NCBI RefSeq assembly: GCF_029846115.1
Contig: NZ_JARVZZ010000001.1
Location: 1,302,001-1,366,000 of the forward strand
From: Serratia marcescens
GTDB taxonomy: Bacteria > Pseudomonadota > Gammaproteobacteria > Enterobacterales > Enterobacteriaceae
DNA length: 64,000 nucleotides
Direction of reading: 5' to 3'
Shown: in pieces, positions 40,249 to 51,464 of the stretch
How the letters are laid out: the number at the start of each line of letters is the position of its first letter
Position numbering within the stretch: the first letter of the stretch is position 1
Position numbers and translations under genes: made by a program
Notes under the pieces: model-generated
What the model was told of the DNA's origin: nothing
The model's input: only the letters and a program-made list of their open reading frames with translations
Databases searched by the model: none

Positions 40249-42723
40249 ATGTCACAAGATCCATTCCTGGAACGAGAAGCAGAAAAATACGAATCCCCTA
40301 TCCCCAGTCGTGAATATATCCTGGCCCATTTGGCGAAACGAGAAACGCCGGCCAGCCGCGAAGAGCTGGGCAACGAACTGGGCCTCAGCGGTGAAGAGCA
40401 GCTGGAAGCGCTGCGCCGCCGCCTGCGCGCCATGGAGCGCGATGGCCAGTTAGTGTTTACCCGCCGCCAGTGCTACGCGCTGCCGGAACGTCTGGATCTG
40501 CTGCGCGGCACGGTGATCGGCCACCGCGACGGCTACGGCTTCCTGCGCGTTGAAGGCAGCAAAGACGATCTGTACCTGTCTGCCGAACAGATGAAAATGG
40601 CGATCCACGGTGACGTGGTGCTGGCGCAGGCCTTGGGCGCGGATCGCAAAGGGCGCCGCGAAGCGCGCATCGTGCGCGTGCTGGTGCCGAAAACCAGCCA
40701 GATTGTCGGCCGCTTCTTCATGGATGCCGGTACCGGCTTCGTGGTGCCGGACGACAGCCGTCTGAGCTTCGATATTCTGATCCCGGCAGACAGCGTCAGC
40801 GGCGCGCGCATGGGCTTTATGGTGGTGGTGGAGCTGACTCAGCGTCCGACCCGCCGTACCAAGGCGGTCGGCAAGATCGTCGAGATCCTCGGCGACAAGA
40901 TGGGCACCAGCATGGCGGTGGACATCGCGCTGCGCACCCATGAGATCCCGCATACCTGGCCGCCGCAGGTGGAAAAGCAGGTGGCCGATCTCAGCGAACA
41001 GGTGCCGGAAGCGGCCAAGAAGGGCCGCGTCGATCTGCGCAAGCTGCCGTTGGTCACCATCGACGGTGAAGACGCGCGCGACTTCGATGACGCCGTGTAC
41101 TGCGAGAAAAAACGCGGCGGCGGCTGGCGTCTGTGGGTTGCGATCGCCGACGTCAGTTACTACGTGCGCCCGCGCACCGCGCTGGACGATGAAGCGCGCA
41201 GCCGCGGCAACTCGGTGTACTTCCCGTCGCAGGTGATCCCGATGCTGCCGGAAGTGCTGTCCAACGGGCTGTGCTCCCTGAACCCGCAGGTCGATCGCCT
41301 GTGCATGGTGTGCGAGATGACCATCTCCGCTCAGGGGCGCCTGTCCACGGCCAAGTTCTACGAGGCGGTGATGAGTTCTCACGCCCGCCTGACCTACAAC
41401 AAGGTGTGGCACATTCTGCAGGGCGATCAGGAGCTGCGCGAGCATTACCATCCGCTGGTCAAGCACTTGGAAGAGCTGCATGCGATGTACAAGGTGCTGG
41501 ATAAGGCGCGCGCCGAGCGCGGCGGCATCGCATTTGAAACCGAAGAAGCCAAATTCATCTTTAACGCCGAACGCCGCATCGAGCGCGTGGAGCCGACGGT
41601 GCGCAACGACGCCCACAAGCTGATCGAAGAGTGCATGATCATGGCCAACGTGGCGGCCGCGCGCTTCGTCGAGAAACACAACGAGCCGGCACTGTACCGC
41701 GTGCACGATCGTCCGAGCGACGACCACATCTCCGCGCTGCGCAGCGTGCTGAGCGAGCTGGGGCTGACGTTGGGCGGCGGCAACAAGCCGCAGCCGAAGG
41801 ACTATGCGGTGCTGATGGATGAAGTGTCTGAACGCCCTGACCACGAAATGCTGCAAACCATGTTGCTGCGCTCGATGAAGCAGGCGATTTACGATCCGGA
41901 AAACCGCGGCCACTTCGGCCTGGCGTTGGCGTCTTACGGCCACTTCACCTCGCCGATCCGCCGTTATCCGGATCTGGCGCTGCACCGCGCGATCAAATAC
42001 CAACTGGCCAAAGAACACGGCGAGCCGAAAGAGCGCTGGACGCCGACCGGCGGCTGGCACAGCGAATTCGAAGAGATGCTGCAGCTGGGCGAACACTGCT
42101 CGATGACCGAGCGCCGCGCGGACGAAGCGACGCGCAACGTCGCTGACTGGCTGAAGTGCGACTTCATGCAGGATCACGTCGGTGAAGTGTTCAGCGGCAT
42201 CATCTCCAGCGTGACCGGCTTCGGCTTCTTCGTGCGCCTGAACGATCTGTTCATCGACGGGCTGGTGCACGTATCAACGCTGGATAATGATTACTATCGC
42301 TACGATAATATCGGCCAGCGCCTGATCGGCGAGTCTTCCGGCACGGTCTATCGCCTGGGAGATACGGTGGAGATCCGCGTGGACGCGGTGCATATGGACG
42401 AGCGCAAGATCGATTTCGCGCTGGTATCCAGCACCCGCAAAGCGCGCGGTGAAGGCAAAACCGAGCGCGATCGCGCCAAGAAGGGCGGCCAGCGTACGCT
42501 GCGCGACAACGGCAGCGCGGGGCGCGGCAAGCGTCGCGGCGGCAAACCGCCGGCCAACTTCGAGCCGGACAGCGCCTTCCGCAAGCAGGATGACGCCAAG
42601 CCCGCGGACAACGTGAAGAAGGCGAAGAAGAAAGCCAAGAAAGCGTCCGACAAAACGCGGAAAATCGCGGCGGCGACCAAAGCCAAACGCGCAGCCAAGA
42701 AGAAAGGTGCCGAGCAGGCCTAA
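40249..42723 (+). CDS. rnr: Ribonuclease R
   Basis: Processive 3'-5' exoribonuclease able to unwind structured RNA, active in cold and stationary phase and in tmRNA-linked decay. The 824 residues comprise an N-terminal winged helix, cold-shock OB domains, the RNB catalytic domain with [10 protein letters not shown] near 275-284, an S1 domain (about 645-725) and a Lys-rich tail ([16 protein letters not shown]). It lies 59 bases after nsrR and 61 before rlmB. Confidence 0.97.
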   Translation: MSQDPFLEREAEKYESPIPSREYILAHLAKRETPASREELGNELGLSGEEQLEALRRRLRAMERDGQLVFTRRQCYALPERLDLLRGTVIGHRDGYGFLRVEGSKDDLYLSAEQMKMAIHGDVVLAQALGADRKGRREARIVRVLVPKTSQIVGRFFMDAGTGFVVPDDSRLSFDILIPADSVSGARMGFMVVVELTQRPTRRTKAVGKIVEILGDKMGTSMAVDIALRTHEIPHTWPPQVEKQVADLSEQVPEAAKKGRVDLRKLPLVTIDGEDARDFDDAVYCEKKRGGGWRLWVAIADVSYYVRPRTALDDEARSRGNSVYFPSQVIPMLPEVLSNGLCSLNPQVDRLCMVCEMTISAQGRLSTAKFYEAVMSSHARLTYNKVWHILQGDQELREHYHPLVKHLEELHAMYKVLDKARAERGGIAFETEEAKFIFNAERRIERVEPTVRNDAHKLIEECMIMANVAAARFVEKHNEPALYRVHDRPSDDHISALRSVLSELGLTLGGGNKPQPKDYAVLMDEVSERPDHEMLQTMLLRSMKQAIYDPENRGHFGLALASYGHFTSPIRRYPDLALHRAIKYQLAKEHGEPKERWTPTGGWHSEFEEMLQLGEHCSMTERRADEATRNVADWLKCDFMQDHVGEVFSGIISSVTGFGFFVRLNDLFIDGLVHVSTLDNDYYRYDNIGQRLIGESSGTVYRLGDTVEIRVDAVHMDERKIDFALVSSTRKARGEGKTERDRAKKGGQRTLRDNGSAGRGKRRGGKPPANFEPDSAFRKQDDAKPADNVKKAKKKAKKASDKTRKIAAATKAKRAAKKKGAEQA

Positions 42724-42784
42724 CCTGCCGCACATCGTTATCATCGGCCGGTTATCGCCGGCCGCACGAATTTAAAAGAGCATC

Positions 42785-43516
42785 ATGAGCGAAATTATTT
42801 ACGGCATCCACGCCGTCAAAGCCCTGTTAGAGCGCGACCCGCAACGCTTCCTGGAAGTGTTTATTCTGAAAGGCCGCGAAGATCGCCGTCTGCAACCGCT
42901 GATCGCCGAGCTGGAAGCGACCGGCATCGTGATCCAGGTGGCGAACCGCCAGTGGCTGGATGACAAGGTTGAAGGCGCGGTGCACCAGGGGATCATCGCC
43001 CGGGTGCGCGAAGGGCGCCAGTATCAGGAGAACGACCTGCCGGGCCTGCTGGAAAGCGTGGAGACCCCGTTCCTGCTGGTGCTGGACGGCGTGACCGACC
43101 CACACAACCTCGGTGCCTGCCTGCGCAGCGCCGACGCTGCCGGCGTACACGCGGTGATCGTGCCGCGCGACCGCTCCGCCCAGCTGAACGCCACCGCCAA
43201 GAAAGTGGCCTGCGGCGCCGCCGAAAACGTGCCGTTGATCCGCGTGACCAACCTGGCGCGCACGCTGCGTCTGTTGCAGGAAATGAATGTCTGGGTGGTG
43301 GGCACCGCCGGCGAAGCCGACCATACGCTGTATCAAAGCAAAATGACCGGCCCGATGGCGCTGGTGATGGGCGCGGAAGGCGAAGGCATGCGCCGTCTGA
43401 CCCGTGAACACTGCGACGAGCTGATCAGCATTCCGATGGCCGGGACCGTCTCTTCGCTGAACGTGTCGGTCGCTACCGGCATCTGCCTGTTCGAAGCGGT
43501 GCGTCAGCGCGGCTGA
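42785..43516 (+). CDS. rlmB: 23S rRNA Gm2251 2'-O-methyltransferase RlmB
   Basis: SpoU/TrmD (SPOUT) methyltransferase that modifies G2251 in the peptidyl-transferase P loop. The 243 residues have an L30e-like N-terminal domain and the three SPOUT motifs ([52 protein letters not shown]). It is the last gene of the nsrR-rnr-rlmB series here; E. coli yjfI is not present. Confidence 0.97.
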   Translation: MSEIIYGIHAVKALLERDPQRFLEVFILKGREDRRLQPLIAELEATGIVIQVANRQWLDDKVEGAVHQGIIARVREGRQYQENDLPGLLESVETPFLLVLDGVTDPHNLGACLRSADAAGVHAVIVPRDRSAQLNATAKKVACGAAENVPLIRVTNLARTLRLLQEMNVWVVGTAGEADHTLYQSKMTGPMALVMGAEGEGMRRLTREHCDELISIPMAGTVSSLNVSVATGICLFEAVRQRG

Positions 43517-43526
43517 TTCTCCTGAC

Positions 43527-43546
43527 GGGGGCCTGCGCCCCCGTTA
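43527..43546 (+). terminator. Hairpin after rlmB, possible terminator
   Basis: ACGGGGGC and GCCCCCGT pair around four bases, 10 bases past the rlmB stop. The following TAATTCCCC is a poor T tract, so it may need Rho or act only as an RNA stabiliser. Confidence 0.5.
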
Positions 43547-43631
43547 ATTCCCCCTCTTGTGATCCCGCCTTCGGCAGAAATCTCTGCGCCGACCATACTT
43601 ACTCCTGACGCTTTTCTCAGGGAGCACTCTC

Positions 43632-45260
43632 ATGGTCTGGACTACGCACACCGTTTTTAACCAACCCAAGCCGCTGGGCAACAGCAACCTGTTTCTCTCC
43701 GATACGCCGCTGCGCGAAGCGTTGCAGCGCGAGCAGGGCGGCTGGGACGCCGAGGTATTGGCCTCGCTGGGCCAGCAGCTCGGCACCCAGGAGTCGCTGG
43801 AGCTGGGGCGCCTGGCCAACGCCAACCCGCCGGAGCTGCTGCGCTACGACGCCACCGGCCAGCGGCTGGACGACGTTCGTTTTCACCCCGCCTGGCATAT
43901 CCTGATGCAGGGGCTGATCGCCAACCGGGTACACAACCTGCCCTGGCAGGAGGATGCGCGCATCGGTTCCTTCGTGGCGCGCGCCGCGCGCTTTATGCTG
44001 CATGCGCAGGTCGAGGCCGGCACGCTGTGCCCTGTGACCATGACCTTCGGCGCCACACCGTTGTTGCTGCAGGCGTTGCCGGCTGAGTTTCGCTCCTGGC
44101 TGACGCCGCTGCTGTCGGATCGTTATGACGCTCACCTGCTGCCGGGCGGGCAAAAGCGCGGCCTGCTGATCGGCATGGGCATGACGGAGAAACAGGGCGG
44201 CTCCGATGTCTTGAGCAATACCACCACCGCCGCGCCGCTCGGCGCGCGCGGGCCGGGTGAGGCCTACCGGCTAGTGGGGCACAAGTGGTTCTTCTCGGTG
44301 CCGCAGAGCGATGCGCACCTGGTGCTGGCGCAGGCCGAAGGCGGGTTGTCCTGTTTCTTCCTGCCGCGTATTTTGCCCGACGGCAGCCGCAACGCCATTC
44401 GCCTGGAACGGTTGAAAGACAAGCTGGGCAATCGCTCCAATGCCAGCAGCGAAGTGGAGTTTCAGGACGCCACCGCCTGGCTGTTGGGGGATGAGGGCGA
44501 CGGCGTGCGGCATATCCTGAAAATGGGCGGCCTGACCCGTTTCGACTGTTCGCTCGGCAGCCACGGCCTGATGCGCCGCGGGCTGTCGGTGGCGCTGTAT
44601 CATGCGCTGCAGCGGCAGGCGTTCGGCAAGCTCTTGATCGAACAACCGCTGATGCGTCAGGTTCTGGCGCGCATGGCACTGCGGCTGGAAGGGCATACCG
44701 CGTTGCTGTTCCGGCTGGCCCGCGCCTGGGAGAGCCGCAGCAATGAAGGCGAGCTGATCTACAGCCGTCTGCTGACCCCGGCGGCCAAATACAGCATCTG
44801 CCGTCAGGGCATGCCGTTCATCGCTGAGGCGATGGAGGTGCTGGGCGGTATCGGCTACTGCGAAGAGAGCGAGCTGCCGCGTCTGTATCGCGAGATGCCG
44901 GTCAACAGCATCTGGGAAGGTTCCGGCAACATCATGTGCCTGGACGTGTTGCGCAGCCTGCACAAGCTGCCGGGCGCGCTCGAGATGCTGCAGTTCGAGC
45001 TGCAGCCGGTGCGCGGCCAGAATCGGTTGTTCGATCACGCCTGGCGGCAGTGGCAGCAGCGTGCCCGGCAACCGCGTGAAGAGATGGGGCGGCTGTTGAC
45101 CCAGCAGCTGTTCGACCTGTGCTGCGCCGCGCAGCTGCTGCTGCACGCCAGCCCGCAGATAGCCGACGCCTGGTGCCACCTGACGCTGGATCACCGCGGC
45201 GAGAGCCTGCTGTCGGCCGAGGTGTGCGAACTGCTGCTCAACCGCGCTATCGGCGGTTAG
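43632..45260 (+). CDS. aidB: AidB, adaptive-response acyl-CoA dehydrogenase-like flavoprotein
   Basis: Flavoprotein induced by alkylation damage in E. coli, which binds DNA and protects against methylating agents. The 542 residues show an acyl-CoA dehydrogenase fold with GMGMTEKQGGSDV and EVLGGIGYCEE. The start ATG 43632 gives MVWTTHTVFNQPKPLG. No clear Ada box was identified upstream. It sits between rlmB and yjfL. Confidence 0.95.
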   Translation: MVWTTHTVFNQPKPLGNSNLFLSDTPLREALQREQGGWDAEVLASLGQQLGTQESLELGRLANANPPELLRYDATGQRLDDVRFHPAWHILMQGLIANRVHNLPWQEDARIGSFVARAARFMLHAQVEAGTLCPVTMTFGATPLLLQALPAEFRSWLTPLLSDRYDAHLLPGGQKRGLLIGMGMTEKQGGSDVLSNTTTAAPLGARGPGEAYRLVGHKWFFSVPQSDAHLVLAQAEGGLSCFFLPRILPDGSRNAIRLERLKDKLGNRSNASSEVEFQDATAWLLGDEGDGVRHILKMGGLTRFDCSLGSHGLMRRGLSVALYHALQRQAFGKLLIEQPLMRQVLARMALRLEGHTALLFRLARAWESRSNEGELIYSRLLTPAAKYSICRQGMPFIAEAMEVLGGIGYCEESELPRLYREMPVNSIWEGSGNIMCLDVLRSLHKLPGALEMLQFELQPVRGQNRLFDHAWRQWQQRARQPREEMGRLLTQQLFDLCCAAQLLLHASPQIADAWCHLTLDHRGESLLSAEVCELLLNRAIGG

Positions 45261-45326
45261 GGAAAAGGGTGGCGCGCGGCGGCGAAAACCTTTTTAATTC
45301 AGCCTCACTCTGACAGGAAAATGCAC

Positions 45327-45725
45327 ATGGATATTCTCAGCGCGTTGGCGGCGTTCGCCTCTTATTTCTTCAGCGGTTTCGCCATGATTTTGGTGTTTCT
45401 GTTCGTCTATACCCGCATCACCCCGCACGACGAATGGGCGCTGATCAAGGCCGATAATCCATCCGCCGCCTTTGCTTTCATCGGCGCTTGCCTGGGGTAT
45501 GTGATCCCGTTGGCCAGCGCGGCGATCAACTCGATCAGCCTGCTGGATTACCTGCTGTGGGGCGTAGTGGCGCTGGTGGTGCAATTGCTGCTGTTCGCGG
45601 CCGTGAAGATCTACATGCCGCGCATCAGCGAAAAGATCGAAGCGAATCATCTGGCCGCCGGGATTTTCCTGGGGGGCGTCTCCGTCAGCGGCGGCGTGTT
45701 GAATGCGGCTTGCATGAGCTACTAA
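45327..45725 (+). CDS. yjfL: YjfL family inner-membrane protein (DUF350)
   Basis: A 132-residue membrane protein of unknown function with two DUF350 units of paired hydrophobic helices. The start is placed at ATG 45327 because it aligns with the E. coli protein and leaves proper spacing to AGGAAA; an ATG 6 bases earlier is too close to it. In E. coli yjfL belongs to a longer yjfIJKLMC cluster whose other genes are absent here. Its stop overlaps that of yjfN. Confidence 0.88.
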   Translation: MDILSALAAFASYFFSGFAMILVFLFVYTRITPHDEWALIKADNPSAAFAFIGACLGYVIPLASAAINSISLLDYLLWGVVALVVQLLLFAAVKIYMPRISEKIEANHLAAGIFLGGVSVSGGVLNAACMSY

Positions 45726-45997
45726 AGGTATAAGATGGCCGAGGCGCGCCAGCCGAGCGGGTGCGCCTGTTCTTCCATCCGCAGGATGCGGTAATAGCTG
45801 GCGCCGTGTTGGCCGGCGGTGCGGGCGATGGCCTGCTCCGCCTCCTGCGGCGAACCGGGCAGATCGCTGAAGGTGATCTCGGCGATTTCACTGAGCGGCG
45901 TCACGCGATCGGCGGGCGCCAGCTCGGCGGACTGTGCGCCGGTGCTGAGCAGCCCTACTGAAAGCAGGAGGGAGGTGAGTGCGGTGGAGCGTTTCAT
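45722..45997 (-). CDS. yjfN: YjfN-like DUF1471 periplasmic protein
   Basis: A 91-residue secreted protein of the BhsA/McbA (DUF1471) family. The start at ATG 45997 is preceded by GGGGAAC and gives a cleavable signal MKRSTALTSLLLSVGLLSTGAQSA. The C-terminal half follows the family pattern (ARTAGQHGASYYRILRMEE). E. coli YjfN is reported to stimulate the DegP protease; that role is transferred by homology only. Confidence 0.82.
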   Translation of the reverse strand: MKRSTALTSLLLSVGLLSTGAQSAELAPADRVTPLSEIAEITFSDLPGSPQEAEQAIARTAGQHGASYYRILRMEEQAHPLGWRASAILYL

Positions 45998-46120
45998 GGC
46001 GTTCCCCTTCGTCAGATCCTGAATCGACACCCGCAACATGCGGCATGCTGTCCCTCAGTGTGCAACACCCTTCTTCAGCCAGTGCAAAGCCAGTGTAAAT
46101 CTGCTTAAAAAATCCCCGCC

Positions 46121-46429
46121 TTAACGATACAGGATCGCCTGGGAATACCACTGGCCCGGCACGATGGTTTCGCTGTTCATGATGATCACGTAATACCGGG
46201 CGCCGGCGGCGGTGGCCTTGCGTTGGATCTCCGCTTCCACGTCCATCGGGCTGCCGCGCACCACGGCGGTGACGCTGCCCATTTTCACCAGCTCGGCGGT
46301 CTGTGCGCGCACGATCTCCTGCGCCTGTGCGGTGGGCGGCGGCGGCGGTTTCGGCGTGGTGGTCATGATGCCGCAGGCAGAAAGCTGTGCGGCCAGCGTC
46401 AGGGCGATGAGTGTGCGGGCAAGCGTCAT
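46121..46429 (-). CDS. bsmA: BsmA (YjfO) biofilm stress lipoprotein
   Basis: Predicted outer-membrane lipoprotein, 102 residues, with lipobox LSAC and a Pro-rich stretch (PKPPPPPTAQAQE) before a DUF1471 domain ending VPGQWYSQAILYR, matching E. coli BsmA, which is linked to biofilm and stress tolerance. The start ATG 46429 follows GAGG; longer readings lack a signal. It is co-oriented with yjfN, 123 bases upstream. Confidence 0.85.
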   Translation of the reverse strand: MTLARTLIALTLAAQLSACGIMTTTPKPPPPPTAQAQEIVRAQTAELVKMGSVTAVVRGSPMDVEAEIQRKATAAGARYYVIIMNSETIVPGQWYSQAILYR

Positions 46430-46554
46430 GGTGACCTCGAAAGAGCCGGTAGATGGCTTCAGTGTAACGCAATATAAGCTGGAACAGATTGAGCTAACGC
46501 TGGCTGGCGCAAGTTTGTCATGATGAAAGCCAACAGGTGAGTGAGGATGAACGG

Positions 46555-47307
46555 ATGATCGAAATTCATGACGAGCGGGCGGGCGATATCGCGGTGATCC
46601 ATGCTGTGCCGGCGGGGCAGTACCATCGGCCGTTGCCGACGGTGTTCTTCTGTCATGGCTATACCTCGTCAAAAGAGGTGTACGCGTACTTCGCTTATGC
46701 GCTGGCGCGCGCCGGTTTTCGGGTGGTGTTGCCGGATGCCGATCGGCACGGCGAGCGCTTCGACGGCGATGAGGCGCGGCGTCTGGCCACGTTTTGGGAG
46801 ATCCTGCGCAGCAATATCGACGAGCTGCCGCAGATCAAGGCGCATTTTGAGCGGCTCGGCCTGATTGCCGACGGGCGCATCGGCATGGCCGGCGCCTCAA
46901 TGGGCGGCATGACCGCGCTTGGCGCCTTCGTGCGCTTCCCGTGGGTCCGGGCGGCCGCCAGCCTGATGGGTTCCGGCTATTACCGTTCGCTGGCGCAAAC
47001 GCTGTTCCCGCCGTTGGGCGAAGAGGGCGAGGCGCTCTCGCCGGCGGCGTTTGCGGCGCGCACCGCCGTGCTGGCGGAGTATGAGCTGGAAGGGCGTTTG
47101 GCGGCGATCGCCGGGCGGCCGCTGCTGCTGTGGCACGGCGAGACGGACGACGTGGTGCCGGCGGCGGACAGCCTGCGTTTGGCGGCTGAACTGCGGCAGC
47201 AAGGTGCGGACAGCCGTTTGACCTCGCTCGTCGAACCGGGGGTGAAGCACCGCATCACGCCGCTGGCGCTGTCCGCCACGGCCGACTTTTTCCGCCGCGA
47301 ACTGTGA
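46555..47307 (+). CDS. yjfP: YjfP family esterase
   Basis: Alpha/beta hydrolase of 250 residues, a carboxylesterase of unknown physiological substrate. The start ATG 46555 follows GTGAGGAT and aligns with E. coli YjfP; an 18-base longer GTG reading is less likely. The nucleophile elbow GASMGG is near residue 114, with Asp in GETDDVVP and His in GVKHRITP completing the triad. It is divergent from bsmA. Confidence 0.92.
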   Translation: MIEIHDERAGDIAVIHAVPAGQYHRPLPTVFFCHGYTSSKEVYAYFAYALARAGFRVVLPDADRHGERFDGDEARRLATFWEILRSNIDELPQIKAHFERLGLIADGRIGMAGASMGGMTALGAFVRFPWVRAAASLMGSGYYRSLAQTLFPPLGEEGEALSPAAFAARTAVLAEYELEGRLAAIAGRPLLLWHGETDDVVPAADSLRLAAELRQQGADSRLTSLVEPGVKHRITPLALSATADFFRREL

Positions 47308-47430
47308 TGCAGCGCCGGGCGCGATGCCTGGAATTGCACCGCTCTGTGCCTGCTGTTTCGGCCATCGTTTGGCCGAATGATGGGGAGAATGTCAGCGTGA
47401 ATTCTTTCAGGGCAGCAAGGAGCAGAGGGC

Positions 47431-47793
47431 ATGATAAAAAACATCGGCAGTACGGCCGGTTTAATGGGAACGATGAAAGCGCGCACCGAGCTTAACTCAG
47501 TGGCATTCAGCGAGATGTTGGGGAGCGTCGACGGCAAGGCGCGGCAAAACAAGGCGAATCCGCTGTCGCGCATCACCGCGCAGACGGTGCAAAACATGAC
47601 GGCGCTGTTTGCCTCCGCGCCGAAAGCGGCGCCCATTCACCCCGCGGCAGCCGGTACGCTCTCGTTCGAACAGCGGGCGACCCTGATGGAAAGCGCCGAG
47701 CTGCTGCAAACGCGAACGAACTATCTGCGGACGGCGCTGCAATTGCACAATCCGGGCAAGGCGTTCAGCATGCCGACGCTGCTCAAACTCTGA
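47431..47793 (+). CDS. Unrecognised 120-residue protein
   Basis: Starts at ATG 47431 after AAGGAG with good spacing. I do not recognise the family. It has no signal peptide, membrane segment or cysteine and is rich in Ala, Thr, Leu and Met, with a likely helical end (FEQRATLMESAELLQTRTNY). Codon use and GC resemble those of the neighbours. It follows yjfP by 123 bases (with an inverted repeat TTCGGCC-N7-GGCCGAA at 47357-47377) and faces yjfY. In E. coli the ula ascorbate genes sit at this place. Confidence 0.65.
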   Translation: MIKNIGSTAGLMGTMKARTELNSVAFSEMLGSVDGKARQNKANPLSRITAQTVQNMTALFASAPKAAPIHPAAAGTLSFEQRATLMESAELLQTRTNYLRTALQLHNPGKAFSMPTLLKL

Positions 47794-47889
47794 TGAGAGA
47801 AGCGGAGCGCCCAACGAGCGGCGCTCCGATGCGGGCTGGACGGGCTTTCTGATGAAGCCCTGGGGATTTCCCTGGCGTGGTGCGTTTCT

Positions 47890-48156
47890 TTAGCGGTACA
47901 GCTCGGCGCTGACGTGCATCGTGCTGTTGTCGCCCGGTTCGTGCAGGGCGATGATGCGATAAGAGCTTGCGCCGCGTTGATCGGCGATTTTGCTGACCTG
48001 GCTGCTGGCGTCATCCGGCGAAACCACGTTCTGGTTCAGGGTGACGAAGCCGACGCTCTGGCGTTGATCGGCCTGGTGCGAGGTAATCTCCGTCGCGGCC
48101 ATCACGTTGGCGGAGAAAAGGGCGGCCAGCGCCGTCGCGAGAATGATGCGTTTCAT
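47890..48156 (-). CDS. yjfY: YjfY-like DUF1471 periplasmic protein
   Basis: An 88-residue secreted protein with signal MKRIILATALAALFSANVMA and a DUF1471 domain (SVGFVTLNQN ... MHVSAELYR). It matches E. coli YjfY, which is also beside rpsF. The start ATG 48156 follows GAGAGG; an open frame continues upstream without family features. It is the third DUF1471 protein within 2.5 kb. Function unknown, perhaps stress or biofilm related. Confidence 0.82.
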   Translation of the reverse strand: MKRIILATALAALFSANVMAATEITSHQADQRQSVGFVTLNQNVVSPDDASSQVSKIADQRGASSYRIIALHEPGDNSTMHVSAELYR

Positions 48157-48480
48157 AGTGCCTCTCTTACTTTTGCCGTTACGGCCTGACAGCGAGTGTC
48201 GCTGCGGCAAAAAGTCATTTATCTGCATTGAATAACCTGGAATCTTTTTCGTCGCGCTGTCTGCGGCGGATAAGGTTAATTTTAGTCCGTTGCGGTGGAT
48301 TAAAAAGCGGGGTCTTTTGATGGCCTCCTTCAAAAAAAGTGAAATAGATTTGTGACTCAGCGCTGATTTCATTGAAAGATTTTTGAAACCGATGGATCGG
48401 CGTACATAGGTTCTCCCACGAGCAAATCGTGCTATTTCCCATAACGCCTCGCATTAACGCGAATAAAACCCACGCAGTCC
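48157..48480 (+). other. Intergenic region upstream of the rpsF operon
   Basis: About 320 bases without a gene between divergent yjfY and the rpsF promoter. The middle part (48225-48400) is more AT-rich than the flanks. No terminator, repeat or operator stands out. Confidence 0.6.
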
Positions 48481-48509
48481 TTGAGTTTCCCGCCCTGCGT
48501 CAGTATGAT
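48481..48509 (+). promoter_or_regulatory. Promoter of the rpsF-priB-rpsR-rplI operon
   Basis: TTGAGT and TATGAT separated by 17 bases, 100 bases before rpsF. Predicted transcription start is near 48516. Confidence 0.7.
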
Positions 48510-48540
48510 TACGCGTCATTTTTCAGCCGCACACTAAACA

Positions 48541-49007
<467 letters not shown>

Positions 49008-49015
49008 TTGCCGCC

Positions 49016-49565
<550 letters not shown>

Positions 49566-49592
49566 TCGGCCACTGTCCATTAACGACTTTGA

Positions 49593-50057
<465 letters not shown>

Positions 50058-50080
50058 TTTACGCTGCTGTTAACCCGGTT

Positions 50081-50113
50081 AAAACGCCAGCCTCGTGCTG
50101 GCGTTTTGCTTTT
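50081..50113 (+). terminator. Terminator after rplI
   Basis: AAAACGCCAG and CTGGCGTTTT form a 10-bp stem around seven bases and run into TGCTTTT. Confidence 0.9.
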
Positions 50114-50168
50114 CTGCGTCCGGCAAAACGCGCTACGCTTGAAGACGGGATAAAAAGGAGAGCGTGCG

Positions 50169-50522
50169 ATGGCAAAGATTACGCTACAGCGGGTTTACGA
50201 TTTCAGCGCGCCGGCGCCGGAACACTGTTATCTGATAGACAGGCTATGGCCGCGCGGCATCAGCAAGGCGCGGCTGACGGGCGTGCAGTGGCTGAAACAG
50301 GTGGCGCCGGATGATGAGCTGCGCAAGTGGTTCCATCAGCATACCGACCAGTGGGCGGTCTTCGAGGCGCGTTACCGCCAACAGCTGGCGGCCAACGACG
50401 CCTGGCAGCCGCTGGTGGTGCTGTTACGGCAGGGGCAAGCGCTGACGCTGCTGTATGGCAGCAAAGATACCGAGCACAACCAGGGCGTGGTGCTGCGCGA
50501 GTTTTTGCTGGCGCAGCTGTAG
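50169..50522 (+). CDS. DUF488 family protein
   Basis: A 117-residue cytoplasmic protein similar to YeaO. The family motif LIDRLWPRGISK lies near residue 22, followed by WLKQVAPDDELRKWF and a C-terminal LLYGSKDTEHNQ. Function is unknown. The start ATG 50169 follows AAGGAGAG. It stands alone between the rplI terminator and convergent ytfB; E. coli does not have it at this place. Confidence 0.85.
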   Translation: MAKITLQRVYDFSAPAPEHCYLIDRLWPRGISKARLTGVQWLKQVAPDDELRKWFHQHTDQWAVFEARYRQQLAANDAWQPLVVLLRQGQALTLLYGSKDTEHNQGVVLREFLLAQL

Positions 50523-50525
50523 GGA

Positions 50526-51197
50526 TTAGCGTTCCCGGCGGTAGCTGCCGTCGGCCTGGCGGCGGAACAGCGCCTGGCTGTTGTCCACCGTGGTGACCGA
50601 CAGCGCGTTAATCACGCCGTTGGCATCGCGTTCGATGCGCACTTCCTGGCCGGCTTTCATGTTGCTCAGCGGCTTGTCGCCGCCTTCCACCTGCGCCATG
50701 GCGAACACTTCATTTACCGGCAGATTGTTGTCGCGAAAAAGCTGGGCCAGGGTCTGGCCGGGCTGGATCTGATAACGCTGCCAGTTGCCCGCCGGTGTCG
50801 GTTCGTTGGCTGAAGTGGCGCCGCCGCCGTTTTGCAGATCGGCCTGCAGCGGCACGCTGGTTTCCTGCTGGGAAACAGGGAACGGCTGTCTTTCGGGCGA
50901 GTAGGGCCACAGCAGGGCCAACAGCAGGATGATGCCGAAGATCAGCACCCAGCGACGGTGGAAGTAGGGCAGCGGCTCCATCCAATGGAAACCGTCCGGC
51001 AGATGCCAGACTTTGGCCAGCAGCGCTTTGACCTGCTGCATTTTATCGTTGGCCGGCGGTGGCTCCGATGGCGGTTCCGCGCCTTCAGACGTGGGTGCTG
51101 CGCCCGATTTCAGGCGCTGGCTGACGTTCAGCCAGGTGCGCAGCAGCGGCTGGTAGATGCGGGTGGTTTTCCTTCTCCTGGGCGCGATTCTGCCCAT
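50526..51197 (-). CDS. ytfB: OapA-family cell-division protein YtfB
   Basis: Inner-membrane protein of 223 residues with a cytoplasmic N-terminus, one membrane helix (about 88-106, WVLIFGIILLLALLWPY) and a C-terminal LysM-like/OapA domain (WQRYQIQPGQTLAQLFRDNN ... QALFRRQADGSYRR). E. coli YtfB locates to the septum and binds glycans. It is convergent with the DUF488 gene and divergent from fklB. Confidence 0.9.
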   Translation of the reverse strand: MGRIAPRRRKTTRIYQPLLRTWLNVSQRLKSGAAPTSEGAEPPSEPPPANDKMQQVKALLAKVWHLPDGFHWMEPLPYFHRRWVLIFGIILLLALLWPYSPERQPFPVSQQETSVPLQADLQNGGGATSANEPTPAGNWQRYQIQPGQTLAQLFRDNNLPVNEVFAMAQVEGGDKPLSNMKAGQEVRIERDANGVINALSVTTVDNSQALFRRQADGSYRRER

Positions 51198-51464
51198 GGT
51201 GACCTCTCTTCGACGGCGTAATAATGAGCGCGGCGCGGCAAGCGCGTCGCCTGCCCGATATCCTGCTTTCAGTATAGTCCGCTAACTGATTGAAGTGAAA
51301 GGCGGCTGAGCGGCAGGGCCGGGGTTTGCGGCTGCGGGCGTTAACAGAAGGTTATTGTTTCTTTTTCTACGACAAAAGTCATCATTCTCCACACAAGATT
51401 TTACCCGGCATTGACGCGCTGTTATGCTGCGCTTTCGACTTTTTACAGACTTAAGGAAAACCCC

